NCBI RefSeq assembly: GCF_002575655.3
Contig: NC_053039.3
Span: forward strand, 376,441,633-376,505,632
Direction of reading: 5' to 3'
Source: Aegilops tauschii subsp. strangulata
Lineage: Eukaryota > Streptophyta > Magnoliopsida > Poales > Poaceae
Length of the DNA stretch: 64,000 nt
Position numbers and translations under genes: made by a program. This document shows positions 21,950 to 34,333 of this stretch, piece after piece. Numbering within the stretch: position 1 is the first letter of the stretch; every line of letters starts with the position of its first letter. The notes beneath the pieces are model-generated. The model searched no databases and was not told the origin of the DNA. It saw only the letters and a list, made by a program, of their open reading frames with translations.

Positions 21950-23790
21950 TCTCGGAAGTATTACCAGGTTGTCACCTGACTGCTATGTTGAGTTCGTGAT
22001 CATGTTGGTTTTCCTCCAAACCACCCATTCTCCAAGAATCTGCGTGGGATACCCCTGAGCTAGTTGGTTAAGCCAAACAACAACTTGGAGAGTTGGAAGA
22101 TAAAAGCTTAATCCACTTAGTTCACTCCAAAGGGGATATCTTGCGTGTGTGTGTGTTGACGAGAGATGATATCTTCATCGATTGTTCCTCGCGATCGGTT
22201 GTTGAATCTATCGTCTTGTCCAAACCTTGATTTGTGTGTGGGCTATCGTCAAATCAAGTTAGAACCAATGATATTCATAATGTTGTCTTACTCGTGGTTG
22301 TTCCTCGAGCATACACCATTACATCCTTTGGTTTGACCAATACTATCACATTGTTCACATAATGGTTGAATTCCAGTGATATGGAAAATTCCGATGAGTT
22401 ACTGTTGAGCCCGTCAACAGCATTTTGTCTCCCCCATGATTCATGTTGAACATCAAGCTAGTGTTGGAAACTTTTGTAAGCATTATCTTCTTGTCCCGTT
22501 CATGAAATACATGTTTGGTGTAAGAAGTGACTTCCTTTGATTCACGTGCATTAGATGTAAGTTGCCGCCGTGAATTCGAGAAAGTTTGTTTTTGCTTCCT
22601 TTGGAATCATCCCAAGTTAGTCATGCCCGTGCGAAGTATTCTATGGTCTGATAGACTGATCATCTTCATTCCATATGTAATCCCTAGCACACCAAGCCAC
22701 TGATTGATTTGTACAAGGAAAAGAAGTTCTTAAGTGCTAATCCTTAGGGACCCAAAGATACATGCGCAGGACTTCGCTCTCCGCAATGATGGTTCCCAAT
22801 CGGAACTCGGTAGTGTTGCGTTGTAAGACTACTATGTGGTCATGCTTGTCTTGGACAAGATGTTCACATGTATGTAGCAGAACCAGCTCATGTTTTGGAG
22901 CTTGCTATCATAGTTCATCTCCCGAGAATTTCGCAACGCCATCTCATCGATTTGTGTTGCAATCTTTCATTTTTCTCTCTAGACTGGATAAGTCTGGAAT
23001 ATCCTGACACCAACCAGATCTGAATCTCAAGCAGATATGATGGTTGGAACATTCCCAACATCTACCTTTGGTTCCCAGCTTGCACCTCCATTGTGCCAAT
23101 TCCCATGGGCTGCCCTCTCGGTAATTATTGTTTAGGATCATCTTCAAAAGTGGTCCTACCATGGGTCCTATCCATTGCCGATGATAAGCAAAATCATCCA
23201 TCGCGTTGTCTTCAACAAGGTAGTCCACATCATCCATTCGAATCCGGACAGGCCATTCCTTTGAACTCCGCCAAACGATCTATTGTGATTGCCTTAGGCT
23301 GGTATAAAGAGTTTCAATGATCTTTGTATCAAAAGTAATTCTTTTTGCCACTTAAGGGAATAATTCTACGAGTCACCTTTCCTAAGGTGCCCCGTTATGG
23401 AGTCATGGCAATCAATCTCCTCATTACTTTGAAACCATGCGCCATCCTATTCTAGCGTGGAATTGTTGCCTACCAAATTGAACTTTCGCCATCTGTTTCT
23501 TCCATCCCTCTCGATGTGTGTTTTGTATCTCAGTTCGAGAGATGTTACTACATCTCATTCCGTGAGTTGATCATGATTTGCTTGATCTTCGTGAAGATCG
23601 AATCCTGTAGAGCTTCCCTCTCTTTCCCTTGTCGTGTTGGGTGAAGATCTCGAAAGCAAAGATGTCAAGATCAATATGATGCAATGAATCAACATCTTCG
23701 AGAAGAGCAATTGGATCGAGAAGATGGTGTTAGCTTTGTGTCCCCCCTGTCTTCTTACCTCACATCTTGAATCTCGGGACGAGATTCTTG
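21950..23790 (+). pseudogene. Decayed Gypsy pol (reverse transcriptase to C-terminus)
   Basis: Degenerate Ty3/Gypsy motifs occur in the expected order across broken frames. An LPG and EFV region near 21960-22000 (the usual LPG.P..R.VEF) comes first. A GYRQIKLE motif then lies near 22240, and SFGLTN at about 22323-22340 comes from the reverse transcriptase palm. A linker VAYQIELSPSVSSIPLDV at about 23467-23525 is typical of the segment after integrase. The protein tail (ISGRDSCL) abuts the 3' LTR. Stops and frameshifts are numerous. RNase H and integrase catalytic residues could not be traced, and gag was not recognised. Confidence 0.65.
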
Positions 23791-23806
23791 TTTAGTGGGG
23801 GTGAGT

Positions 23807-26800
23807 TGTCACAGCCCTAGATCTTTGCTGTAAATAGTTGCATCAGTGAGCATGCATCATGTTTAAATTCAAAGGGAATTTGAATTGGGGATGACCAAGC
23901 CCTGGCACTAAATCAATTCAACTAGGTTCAAGTTTAAATCTTTTCAATGAACCCAGAATGCCCTTTAGAAAAGTTCATGATTTTTGATAAAGGTGAAAAC
24001 ATGTGCCAAAAATGATGCACATATTTTTAGGACATTCTGGTTATTTGAATTAACTCATATTGTATTTGAATTGGGGCATTTAAATGCCATAAATATTTTA
24101 AATGCTCCAACAATTTTGGAATTAGTTGAGGGCCTCTGGAATAATTCATTTAGTGCCCACAACTATTTTTCAGAATTTTTAAAAGCAATTTGGTTTGAAA
24201 AACCAAATTAAAACAAATTTGCATAAATAGAAAACCGAACAAAACTAGAAAAGACAGAGCGGAGAAAGCACTTACCTGGCGCTCACCTAGCCTGGCCCAG
24301 CACGGCCCAGCCCACTTGCCTGGTGCCAGTCATCGCCTACCTCTGCCAGTAGGCAGAGGAGGAACACGGCGACACCGCCGAGCTCGCCACGCCTCCTCCT
24401 GCTTGCCGCCGACCGCCTGGAGCTGGCTGGAGACGCCACGCAGCCCCCTGGTCCCTCTCGCTCACTCCCTCGAGCTCATCCCCCTCCTCTGTTCTCTCTC
24501 TCGCACGGTCCGAGCGCCACCGTCACCGCCGACAAGCACCACCGCGGCCACTGCCTCTGCCTCGCCCCTGGACATGCCCAGGAGGTCCGCCTCCGTTCCC
24601 CGCGCCTCTCCGTCAACTCGCGCGACGCCGAACCCTCTGCATCACCCTCTGCACCGCCATCTTCGCCGCCTCTGCCCCGAGATCACCGGCGACCTCCCGT
24701 CGTCAGCCCCTCCCCGAGCTCGCCAAGACCACCGTCGACTACGCCGTGAGCTCCTCTTCGTTTCCCCTCTCTCCCCGCGGTTTTTTGCTCGCTCTAGCCA
24801 CGCCAATCGCCGGAGCCGTGAGCTTCCAGCCGCCGTCCATGTCGCCGCCGTGCCCACCGTCACCTAGAGCCGCAACCGAGCGCGCCACCGTGCTCAGCAC
24901 ACTCCCAGGAGTCGATCGCGACCACCCGCGGCTCCTGCCGTTCCCTGCAACGCCGATTCGCTCGACGCCCGAACTCCGGCCGCCGCGCAAGTCGCCGCCG
25001 CCGTTATTTTAGGCCACCAAGGAGCACCACTCGACGCTGACGAGTCTCCTCGTCACGTAGATCCTCTCTGCCGCGCAAATGGTCGCCTGTGGGCGATTCC
25101 CGATGCCTTCCGCCGCGTTCGGCCTCGCCGGTGGCTAAACGCAGGCGGGTTCACCACTTTGACCGCCAGTGGTTTAGCCCCGGTTGACCAGGCGCTTTGA
25201 CCTCCCCTGGGTCTATGACATGCGGGCCCCGCCCAGCTAATTAATCTAGTTTAGGTTTAAACCTAAATAGTTTAACCTAGGTTAGTGCTAATTAAACTAG
25301 GTTAGTTTAGTTAGCCACTGTCACACGCGCCCCACTGGTCAGTGTGACCTGGGCTGCCCCGTTGACTCGCTTAAGTCATGCTGACGTAGTGCTGGCGCAG
25401 TAATGCATTTTCTGGAATTAGTTTATTTCTAAATAATTAGAAAATCCAGAAAATTGCCTAAACTTCTAAAAATCATAGTAAATCAATCGTAGCTCCAAAT
25501 CAAATAATTTATATATGAAAAATGATCAGAAAAATCCAATCTATCCATTGGTACTGGTTTCATGCATGATAAAGCAACTTAACCTTGCTGTTCATATCAA
25601 AACATGATAATGCACTTTATAAATTCATAGTTTGAATTTGAATTTGAATCTTTGGTTCAACTAAGCTCAAACCCTTCTGTTCTTAGCCGCATTAGCTCAA
25701 ATCGCAGCATATGGCCATGTCATGATCATGCATCATATTGTGCATTGCATTGATCGTGTTTCTTCTCTGTTTGCCGGTGTTGTTCCCCCTCGATGACACC
25801 GATGAAGAACTATACTATCTTCAGAAGTGCCACGCAAGCAAAACCCCCTTGTTCATTCCGATACAATCCCACTCTATCGCTCCTGCTCTCTTTTACTGCA
25901 TTAGGACAACAATGATTCATCTGTTACTTGCTGCGGTAGTTGAACCCCTTATCCTATGCATGACCTATCACTGCCACAGTAAATAGATGAAACCCACTAG
26001 CATGAGTAGGAGTTGTTTGAGCCCTGATGTCCCTACTCATTCATGCTTGTTTGTCGTGCCTGCTATTGCTTAGAGTTGTGTCAGGTCTGATTCATCGGGG
26101 ATGAATCGGAGGTGTGTGAACATGTCTTACTGTTCAGAGCTAAGTGTGTGAACACGATTTGGTAAAGGTAGCGGTGAGAGGGCATGTAGGAGTACATGGT
26201 GGGTTGTCTCATTGCAGCCGTCCTCAGGAACTGAGTTCTGTGTTTGTGATCCATGAACAGCTACTACCACACATTGGGATCCATAATTGACTCTCTCGGC
26301 TTCTTAACCACCCTTGTCCTCTGTCCAGGAGTTGTAAGTAGTTTCTGGTCTGTGGTATGCTGGAGGCCGTGCGCAGCGCTGACCCGAGGGGTGGGCTGTG
26401 ATGCGGTAGGCACGTGGCCGGGTATGCCGGGCGCCCGTTTGGTGTCACGGAACCCTGTACACATCGTTTGGGGCCGTATGTGGAAACCTCGGCCAGACTC
26501 CCTGCGGATGGAACCTGAATAGGCGATAAACCTGGACTAGAGACTTGAGTGTTTAGGTAGGCCGTGGCCGACACCCTCGTTGGGCTTCCACTTGAAGGTT
26601 GCCGAGTACATGTTGTGTAAACGGCAGTAAGTGGTGAGAGCGTGTGTGAAGAAGTACACCCCTGCAGGGTTAACATCATCTATTCGAATAGCCGTGTCCG
26701 CGGTAAAGGACTTCTGGGTTACCTATAACAGTTCAGAGATAACTTGAAGTGGATACTCTAAAATGCGCATGATAAGCGTGAGTGCTATGGATGGCGTTCT

Positions 26801-27920
26801 CTTAGGTAGACGGGAGCGGATCCATAGTGGTGTATTGATTGGTGAATATGCGGACTCGTGTGCGCCACCTCAAGAGAGTTGCTTGCAGTCGTAGTTCAGG
26901 TTAGCCACTGAGTCAAAGCTGGCTTGCTGCAGTTAAACTCCACTACCGCTTTGTTGATACCGATGCATACGTAGTTAGTTCTGATGTAAGTCTTGCTGGG
27001 TACATTTGTACTCACGTTTGCCTATTTTATGTTTTTGCAGAGAGACGTCAGTCTCGCTAGTAGTTCCGCGTGGACTTCGACGTTTAGCTTGTTACCTCAG
27101 CTACGATCTTGTGCCCTCAGCAGGGTCTGGTAGATAGTCAGGCTTCTCAGCCTTCTTCATTTGTAGTTGTTTGTACTTAGACAAGTTAAGCTTCCGCATG
27201 TGCTTGTTGTTTGTATGCTCTGTATGTTGGGGTCATGAGGCCCATGTTTGTAATACTTGGCTCCTCGGAGCCTAATGAATAAATACTTGAGTTGTAGAGT
27301 TATGTTGTGACGCCATGTTGTATTTACACATATCGAGCATATTGTGTGTATGATTGAAATGCTTGGTATGTGTGGGATCCGACAACCTAGTTGTTTATCC
27401 TTGGTAGCCTCTCTTATGGGGAAATGTAGTCTTGTGCTTCCATGAGCCATAGTAGTCCGCTATAGCCCGGTTCACCGGAGTCCTGCTAGCCGAGCACTAC
27501 TGCTCCAGAACACTTGACTGGCCGGCATGTGATTCACTTCTTTCCTGTGTCTGTCCCTTTGGGGAAATGTCACGTGGTGACATTTGGAGTCCTGCCTAGC
27601 CTGCTACAGCCTGGGTTCCCGGAGTCCTGTTAGCCCAGTCCTATGGCCCGGATTCGCACGCTGCTGACCGACATGCTCGATGTTGATTCATGTATGCCTA
27701 TCCGCGTAAGTTAGTGCCACTTTCGGTTCACGACTAGTCATGTCGGCCCGGGTTCTCTGTCATATGGATGCTAGCGACACTATCATATACGTGAGCCAAA
27801 AGGCGCAAATGGTCCCGGGCCATGGTAAGGCGACACCCGTGGGATACCGTGCGTGAGGCCGCAAAGTGATATGAGGTGTTACCGGCTAGATTGATGTGAC
27901 TTGGAATCGGGGTCCTGACA
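23807..27920 (+). repeat. 3' LTR, 4.1 kb
   Basis: It starts TGTCACAGCC after a purine-rich AGTGGGGGTGAGT tract and ends CCTGACA. Its first 1.3 kb has no counterpart in the truncated 5' LTR and includes a GC-rich, Pro/Arg-coding-like part (24250-25010), with ORFs on both strands and no recognised domain. Confidence 0.85.
25738..25986 (+). CDS. Small LTR ORF, membrane-like (3' LTR copy)
   Basis: This 82-residue counterpart of the 5' LTR frame at 18266-18562 keeps both hydrophobic segments and the acidic centre but lacks nine residues. Substitutions between the copies keep the frame open. Function unknown. Confidence 0.25.
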   Translation: MCIALIVFLLCLPVLFPLDDTDEELYYLQKCHASKTPLFIPIQSHSIAPALFYCIRTTMIHLLLAAVVEPLILCMTYHCHSK

Positions 27921-28200
27921 TTGTGATTAGGCAACACAAAAGAAACGGGCAGCCAGATGAAGGTGTGTGCGATATACAGCATGCGGTTCACTCGGATGAA
28001 CTGTTTGTGATTAGGCAACACAAAAGAAACGGTCAGCCAGATCAAGGTGTGTGTGATTGAGGGCATACGCTTCAGAAGGATTAACTGTTTGCGATTAGGC
28101 AACAGAACAGAAACGGGTAAGCCAAATCAAAGTGTCTGCGATTGATGGCATAAACTTCACATGGATGAACTGTTTGCGATTAGCCACAACTTACTGAAAC
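27921..28200. repeat. CACTA-1 left subterminal ~85 bp repeats
   Basis: Three units of CACAAAAGAAACGG, CAGCCAGATSAAGGTGTGTG, CGGATGAACTGTTTGYGATT and AGGCAACA lie at about 27935, 28019 and 28105. Subterminal repeats are the usual transposase-binding zone of CACTA elements; the binding role is from family knowledge. Confidence 0.75.
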
Positions 28201-28557
28201 AGTTAGATAGATCAACGTGTGTGCTCTAGACGGGCACACCCATTCTAATTAAAAGAAGCGTGCGCGATGGTAATAACGAGCGCGCACGGTTGTTGGAACA
28301 AGACGTGTGCTGAATTGCCTATTACGGTGCACCCTATGGTGCAAACGCCACGTACACGGCCGAGAAGGTGTATGTGCCCACGTTACGCATTCCAGGAATA
28401 GTGCCGAACTTATAACCGTCAATAAAGTTTGAGCATGCGTCCCGTCACAATTTTTTTAGAATAACAGGGAGGCCGCGTCCCGTCACAGTCGAAATTACAA
28501 ACCTGTTCACACTGATCAAAACCTAAACGGTTTCCCACTTAGGAGCGTATTACTACT

Positions 28558-28569
28558 TGGTTATAAATA
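28558..28569 (+). promoter_or_regulatory. Probable TATA box of coiled-coil cargo gene
   Basis: TTATAAATAC lies about 105 bp before the chosen start codon at 28667. The upstream ATG at 28583 is only ~20 bp away, too close to be downstream of transcription start, which favours 28667. Confidence 0.5.
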
Positions 28570-28666
28570 CTACTACTCCAAGATGACTGCACATTCCTCC
28601 TCAACTCCTCATGCACAAAAAGTCAAAAACAAACAAGTCATTCATCATCGTTCCCTTGCGTCCGCC

Positions 28667-29338
28667 ATGGCCAGCGTGAATTCTGGGTCGAGAGATTGCC
28701 ACCAGGGAGAGGTGAGCCTGGAAGCGGGACCACGAGAAATGTCCCGCCTCGCCGCGAAAGCAGCCAACATGTCCCGCCGCACGGCCGTAGCAGCAGAGAG
28801 GTCCCGCCGCGCCGTCGAAGCAGCACGGAGGACCCGTCGCGCCGTCGATGTAGCAGACTGGTCCGGCCGCGCCGCGGAAGCAGAAGAGATGTCCCACCGC
28901 GCCGCGAATGCAGCAGAGATGTCCTCCCGCACCGCGGCGGCCTGGGAAAATGCCTCGCGGGCAGGTGAGGACTCTTACAGGCGCATGTGTGCCCTCGTCC
29001 TTAGGCAGATGGATCAGATCTCTAGGTGGGAAAGGTTGGAGGATGACCTGAAAGCCTCGTTTGAACAGTCTACCAACGTCATCCGGCAACTGAATGAGAG
29101 AAATGCGAAGTTCCGGGCCGAGCGCGACCTGCTGAGGGTGAAGATCATCGGAAGTGCAGAGCAGCAGGAGCAGACCACTGCCTTGTTGCGGGGGACCGGC
29201 GCCCTCGTCGAGAAACTTATGGATGAGAATGCCATGCTGCGCATTGAGCGCAGAAGGCTGGTGGAGGAATCCGTGGATGCTCTCAAGCAGCATCTTGAGG
29301 ACAAGAAAGAGCTCGTCGCCGCTCGCCGCGGAGACTAG
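28667..29338 (+). CDS. Coiled-coil protein with decapeptide repeats
   Basis: The frame encodes 223 residues from an ATG in near-ideal context (CCGCCATGGCC); a 28583 ATG would add 28 residues but lies too close to the TATA box. Residues ~25-100 are seven to eight 10-residue repeats of SRRAAEAAEM type, encoded by exact 30-bp tandem units (28739-28960). Then come SRWERLEDDLKASFEQS and a long charged helix (NVIRQLNERNAKFRAERD, LRIERRRLVEESVDALKQHL) ending ELVAARRGD. No stops or frameshifts. It looks like a structural or DNA-associated coiled-coil protein; no known enzyme motif is seen. It is the first cargo gene of CACTA-1, where CACTA-2 carries a DUF295 gene. Confidence 0.65.
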   Translation: MASVNSGSRDCHQGEVSLEAGPREMSRLAAKAANMSRRTAVAAERSRRAVEAARRTRRAVDVADWSGRAAEAEEMSHRAANAAEMSSRTAAAWENASRAGEDSYRRMCALVLRQMDQISRWERLEDDLKASFEQSTNVIRQLNERNAKFRAERDLLRVKIIGSAEQQEQTTALLRGTGALVEKLMDENAMLRIERRRLVEESVDALKQHLEDKKELVAARRGD

Positions 29339-29639
29339 TTCCCACGGCCTGTAGCAACGCATCAAGAAAGTAGAGATTAGCGAGCCAGATCGTTGTCTTC
29401 CTTCTTCTTTTGCCCTTGTGTATTTGGGGCGTTGCCACATGTGGCTTTTTTAATTATGTTTCTAAATATGTAAGACAATTATTATCCATTGTCATCGTCC
29501 TTATATTCATCATGCTTGCTATAAGTCGCAGTCGATGCTATATAGGTCCGTCGGATCTTACATCAAGATCCGTGCAAAACTTTCTTTTCAGATTTTCATT
29601 TTTCTCTCTTAAATCTCAGTCCAGTGAGACATATAGCCA

Positions 29640-29880
29640 CACCGTAGAACAGGTGCTCGGGCGCCATTGATGGAGACGTTGGGAGGGAGGTGCGCGGCGG
29701 GTAACGGTCAAAGGGCTCTCCTCCCGATGAGCACGCGCAGGGGTCTGCTCACACGCCTCCCGTACTCAAATAGCTACCCCGCATGGCACCTCCTAGCCAA
29801 TAAAAAAAGGGGACGTGTGGCCGCACGTAATTGGTAAGTCGAACGCCCACGGTTTCAATGATACTTGTGTTTCCGATTTG
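29640..29880. other. Module shared with CACTA-2
   Basis: GCTCGGGCGCCATTGATGGAG and the following GTCAAAGGG, CACGCCTCCCGT, GGCACCTCCTA, GACGTGTGGC series matches 56270-56525 of CACTA-2 and lies directly before the tandem array in both. It is part of the common chassis. Confidence 0.6.
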
Positions 29881-29899
29881 TAACGTGACAACACTTGTT

Positions 29900-32800
29900 C
29901 CAAAATGAATTTGTTGATTGCTAATGTGTGGGCCTTCGCAAATCGGACAGAAAATGACCACAGCATGTTGGTGCCATGTCATCAGACCATGCCAAGTTTC
30001 ATGATTTTCGGTCGTGTTTTGGAATTACAGGAATTAAAAAACCAAGTTTCACAATCTTTCCGACCGAGCCACGATGCCCAGATGCTTGAATTTCACTCCC
30101 ATCTCTTGCATGAGACCGAGAAATTCACCCAAGGACACACATGTGATTTTCCAAACAAAATTGTTGTGCCGGAGCATGTGCTTGTAGTTCAAATTTGAAT
30201 TATGCACATTAAATGCCCAGAAAATCAATTAATGTATAAAAAGGCCAAACGAACCCAGAATAATTCAAAAATTTAGCACGGTACTTCTATTTGGTCTAAT
30301 CTGGCTGTGTAAAAAAATTAAGGCGAGAGAAGGTTGTGTACGTATGTCATTTCGCACACGGAGGTGACACGTTCCCTCTTGGAACCACGAGCCTTCTTGA
30401 GGGAAGCTCCGGTTTGCAAGAAGCTTACACAAAAGCTTGTCCCAATTAGGCCAAAAAAAATACCGCATCATGTTGGTGCCATGTCATGACACCATGCCAA
30501 GTTTCATGATTTTCAGGCGTATTTTGGAATTACAGGAATTAAAAAACAAGTTTCTCAATCTTTCCGGCCGAGCCACGACGCCCAGATGTTAGAATTTCAC
30601 TCCCATCTCTTGCATGGGACCTAGAAATTCACCCAACGACACACATGTGATTTTTCAAACAACTTTGGTGCACTGGAGCATGTGCTTGTATTTCAAATTT
30701 GAATTATGCATATTAAATGCCCAGAAACTCAATTAATGTATAAAAAAGTGAAATGAGCCCGGAATAATTCCAAAATTTAGCACGGTACTTCTATTTGGTC
30801 TAATCTGGCTGTGTAAAACAATTAAGGCTGGAGAAGTCAGTGTACGTATGTCGTTTCGCACACGGAGGTGACACGTTCCCTCTCAGAACCACGAGCCTTC
30901 TTGAGGGAAGCTCCGGTTTGCAAGAAGCTTACACCAAAGCTTGTCCCAATTCGGCCAAAAAAAATACTGCAGCATGTTCGTGCCATGTCATGACACCATG
31001 CCAAGTTTCATGATTTTCAGGCGTGTTTTGGAATTACAGGAATTAAAAAACCAAGTTTCTCAATCTTTCCGGCCGAGCCACGACGCCCAGATGTTTGAAT
31101 TTCACTCCACTCTCTTGCATGGGACCTACAAATTCACCCAAGGACACACATGTGATTTTTCAAACAACTTTGGTGCACCGGAGCCTATGTTTGTAGTTCA
31201 AATTTGAATCATGCATATTAAATGCCCAGAAACTCAATTAATGTATAAAAAGGCGAAACGAGCCCGGAATAATTCCAAAATTTAGCATTGTAATTCTATT
31301 TGGTCTAATCTGGCTGTGTAAATAAATTAAGGAGGGACAAGGTAGTGTACGTATGTCGTTTCGCACATGGAGGTGACACCTTCCCTCTCGGAACCACGAG
31401 CCTTCTTGAGGGAAGCTCCGGTTTGCAAGAAGCTTACACCAAAGCTTGTCCCAATTCGGCCAAAAAAATTACCGCAGCATGTTGGTGCCATGTCATGACA
31501 CCATGCCAAGTTTCATGATTTTCAGGCGTGTTTTGGAATTACAAGAATTAAAAAACCAAGTTTCTCAATCTTTCCGGCCGAGCCACGACGCCCAGATGTT
31601 TGAATTTCACTCCCATCTCTTGCATGGGACCTAGAAATTCAGCCAAGGACACACATGTGATTTTTCAAACAACTTTGGTGCACTGGAGCATGTGCATGTA
31701 GTTCGAATTTAAATTATGCACATTAAATGCCCAGACACTCAATTAATGTATAAAAAAGCGAAACGAGCCCGGAATAATTCCAAAATTTAGCACTTTACTA
31801 CTATTTGGTCTAATCTGGCTGTGTAAAAAAATTAAGGCGGGAGAAGGCAGTGTACGTATGTCGTTTCGCACACGGAATTGACACATTCCCTGTCGGAACC
31901 ACAAGCCTTCTTGAGGGAAGCTCCGGTTTGCAAGAAGCTTACACCAAAGCTAGTCCCAATTCGGCCAAAAAAATTACTGCAGCATGTTCGTGCCATATCA
32001 TGACACTATGCCAACTTTCATGATTCTCGGGCGTGTTTTGGAATTACAGGAATTAAAAAACCAAGTTTCTCAATCTTTCCGCCGAGCCACGACGCCCAGA
32101 TGTTTGAATTTCACTCCAATCTCTTGCATGGGACCTAGAAATTCACCCAAGGACACACATGTGATTTTTCAAACAACTTTGGTGCACCGTAGCCTGTGCT
32201 TGTAGTTCAAATTTGAATTATGCACATTAAATGCCCAGAAACTCAATTAATGTATAAAAAAGGCGAAACGAGCCCGGAATAATTCCAAAATTTAGCACGG
32301 TACTTCTATTTGGTCTAATCTGGCTGTGTAATAAAATTAAGGTGGGACAAGGCAGTGTACGGATGTCGTTTCGCACACGGAGGTGACACGTTCCCTCTCG
32401 GAACCACGAGCCTTCTTGAGGGAAGCTCTGGTTTGCAAGAAGCTTACACCAAAGCTTGTCCCAATTCGGCCAAAAAAAATATTGCAACATGTTGGTGCCA
32501 AGTCATGAGACCATGCCAAGTTTCATGATTTTCTGGCGTGTTTAGGAATTACAGGATTAAAAAACCAAGTTTCTCAAATTTTTTTGGCAGTGCCACGACA
32601 CCAAGATGTTTGAATTTCACTCCCATCTCTTAAATGGGACCTAGAAATTCACCCAAGGACACACATGTGACTTTTCAAACAACTTTGGTGCACTGGAGCC
32701 TGTGCTTGTAGTTCAAATTTTAATTATGCACATTAAATGCCTAGAAACTCAATTAATGTATAAAAAGGTCAAAAGAACCCAGAATATATAATTCCAAAAT

Positions 32801-33800
32801 TTAGCATGGTACTTCTATTTGGTCCAATCTGGCTATGTAAAAAAATTAAGGCGGGACAAGGCAGTGTACGTATGTTGTTTCGCACACGGAGGTGACACGT
32901 TCCGTCTCGGAACCACGAGCCTTCTTGAGGGAAGCTCCGGTTTGCAAGAATCCTACATCAAAGCTTGTCCCAATTCGTCCAAAAAAATTACAGCAGCATG
33001 TTGGTGCCATGTCATGAGACCATGCCAAGTTTATAATTTTTAGGCGTGTTTTGGAATTACAGGAATTCAAAAACGAAGTTTCTCAATGTTTTCGGCCAAG
33101 CCACGATGCCCAGATGTTTGAATTTCACTCCCATCTCTTGCATGGGACCTAGAAATTCACCCAAGGACACACATGTGATTTTTCATACAACTTTGGTGCA
33201 CTAGAGCGCGTGCTTGTAGTTCAAATTTGAACTATGCACACTAAATGCCCAGAAACTCAATTAATGTATAAAAAGGCCAAACGAACATGGAATAATTCCA
33301 AAATTTAGCACGATACTTTTATTTGGTCTAATCTATTTGAGTAAAAAAATTAAGGTGGGAGAAGGCAGTGTACGTATGTTGTTTCGCACACGGAGGTGAC
33401 ACGTTCCCTCTCGGAACCAGGAGCCTTCTTGGGGGAAGCTCCGGTTTGAAAGAAGCTTACACCAAAGCTTGTCCCAATTCAGCCAAAAAAATTACTGCGG
33501 CATGTTGGTGCCATGTCAAGGCACCATGCCAAGTTTCATGATTTTCAGCCGTGTTTTGAATTTACGGGAATTAAAAAACCAAGTTTCTCAATCATTCCGG
33601 TCGAGCCACGACACCTAGATGTCTGAATTTTATTCCCATTTCTTGCATGGGACCCATAAATTCACCCAAAGACACACATGTGATTTTTTAGCAAACTTTG
33701 GTGAATTGGAGCATGTGCTTGTAGTTAAATGCCCAAAAACTCAATTAATGCATAAAAATGCCAAACGAACCCGGAATAATTCCAAATTTAAGCACGACAC
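29900..33800. repeat. Eight ~505 bp tandem repeats in CACTA-1
   Basis: The marker CATGTTGGTGCCATGTCATG then CCATGCCAAGTTTCATGATT recurs at about 29963, 30469, 30972, 31477, 31982, 32487, 32996 and 33500, spacing 503-509 bp. A second marker (TTCAAATTTGAATTATGCAC) recurs in step. Units differ by point changes and small indels. Short ORFs (such as QFGQKNYRSMLVPC) recur with the period, vary in length and are not genes. CACTA-2 has a related array of six. Confidence 0.9.
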
Positions 33801-33899
33801 TCATGTACTAGTTGTATGTTCACTATATGTTAATGTTCTAGCAATTGAAACACCATCATTTCCCTCCGTAACACCATTTTGTCTTTCAAAACATAATGA

Positions 33900-34020
33900 A
33901 AAAATTAGGTATACCACAAACAGTTTACTAGAAAGAATCATGTGGGATGTGATATAAAATATCTTGGCGCACCATCTTGTCTGGCTTACGCAGGAAGCTT
34001 CGTCATCTACAGTCTCGCGG
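33900..34020 (+). promoter_or_regulatory. Promoter-like block shared by both CACTA elements
   Basis: ACAGTTTACTAG, GTGGGATGTGATATAAAATA, TCTTGGCGCACC and GGCTTACGCAGGAAG match 59775-59895 of CACTA-2. In both it lies just after the tandem array and before the cargo genes (B3 here; AP2 then B3 there). A promoter role is inferred from position and the ATATAAAAT element. Confidence 0.5.
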
Positions 34021-34153
34021 AACCGAGCGATTTTTTTTGCCACCGCGGAAATATCTATCTCCCCGCCCCCTCCCTCCTACCAAAATCCAAATTTCCACTG
34101 TTCCTCCTTGCTTTCCAAGTTCAAACCTTCACTGCTTCTTACTGGCACTTCAG

Positions 34154-34333
34154 CCTCCTCGCAGCCGACCCTTCTTCTTGCAGCGCCGCCTCCTCGCTGG
34201 TTACCCTTCTTCTTGCAACACCGCCTCCTCGCCGACGACCGTTCTTCTTGCAGCGGCGCCTCCTCGCCACCGACCCTTCTTCTTGCTGCGCGGACTCCTC
34301 GTCGCCGACCCTTCTTCTTGCTGCGCGGCCTCG
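34154..34333. repeat. ~35 bp minisatellite, five units
   Basis: Units of CCTCCTCGCCGCCGACCC followed by TTCTTCTTGCAGCGCCG repeat five times. They give serine/leucine-rich frames on one strand and basic frames on the other. The repeat may lie in the 5' leader of the B3 cargo gene. Confidence 0.75.

Larger units (their letters stand above)
17701..27920 (+). mobile_element. Ty3/Gypsy LTR retrotransposon, 5'-truncated
   Basis: LTR copies at 17701-20500 and 23807-27920 align along their whole shared length and both end GGAATCGGGGTCCTGACA. A primer-binding site follows the first, and a purine-rich tract precedes the second, which starts TGTCACAGCCC. The internal region is only 3.3 kb and holds a decayed pol in Gypsy order. 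About 1.3 kb is missing from the start of the 5' LTR. No intact gag or pol remains, so the element is non-autonomous or dead. It adjoins CACTA-1 subterminal repeats at 27921, so it probably inserted into that element. Confidence 0.85.

Noticed and set aside
24316..24867. 183-residue Arg/Pro-rich ORF in the 3' LTR
   Set aside because: GC-rich LTR sequence gives overlapping ORFs on both strands; no motif or splice support was seen.
28601..29440. 279-residue reverse-strand ORF opposite the coiled-coil gene
   Set aside because: It mirrors the 30-bp repeats of the forward gene; the forward frame has the TATA box, start context and helical pattern, while the reverse frame has no motif or promoter.
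30941..32205. Series of similar small ORFs in the ~505-bp array
   Set aside because: They recur with the repeat unit, differ in start and stop between units and have no conserved coding pattern, so they are by-products of the repeat.
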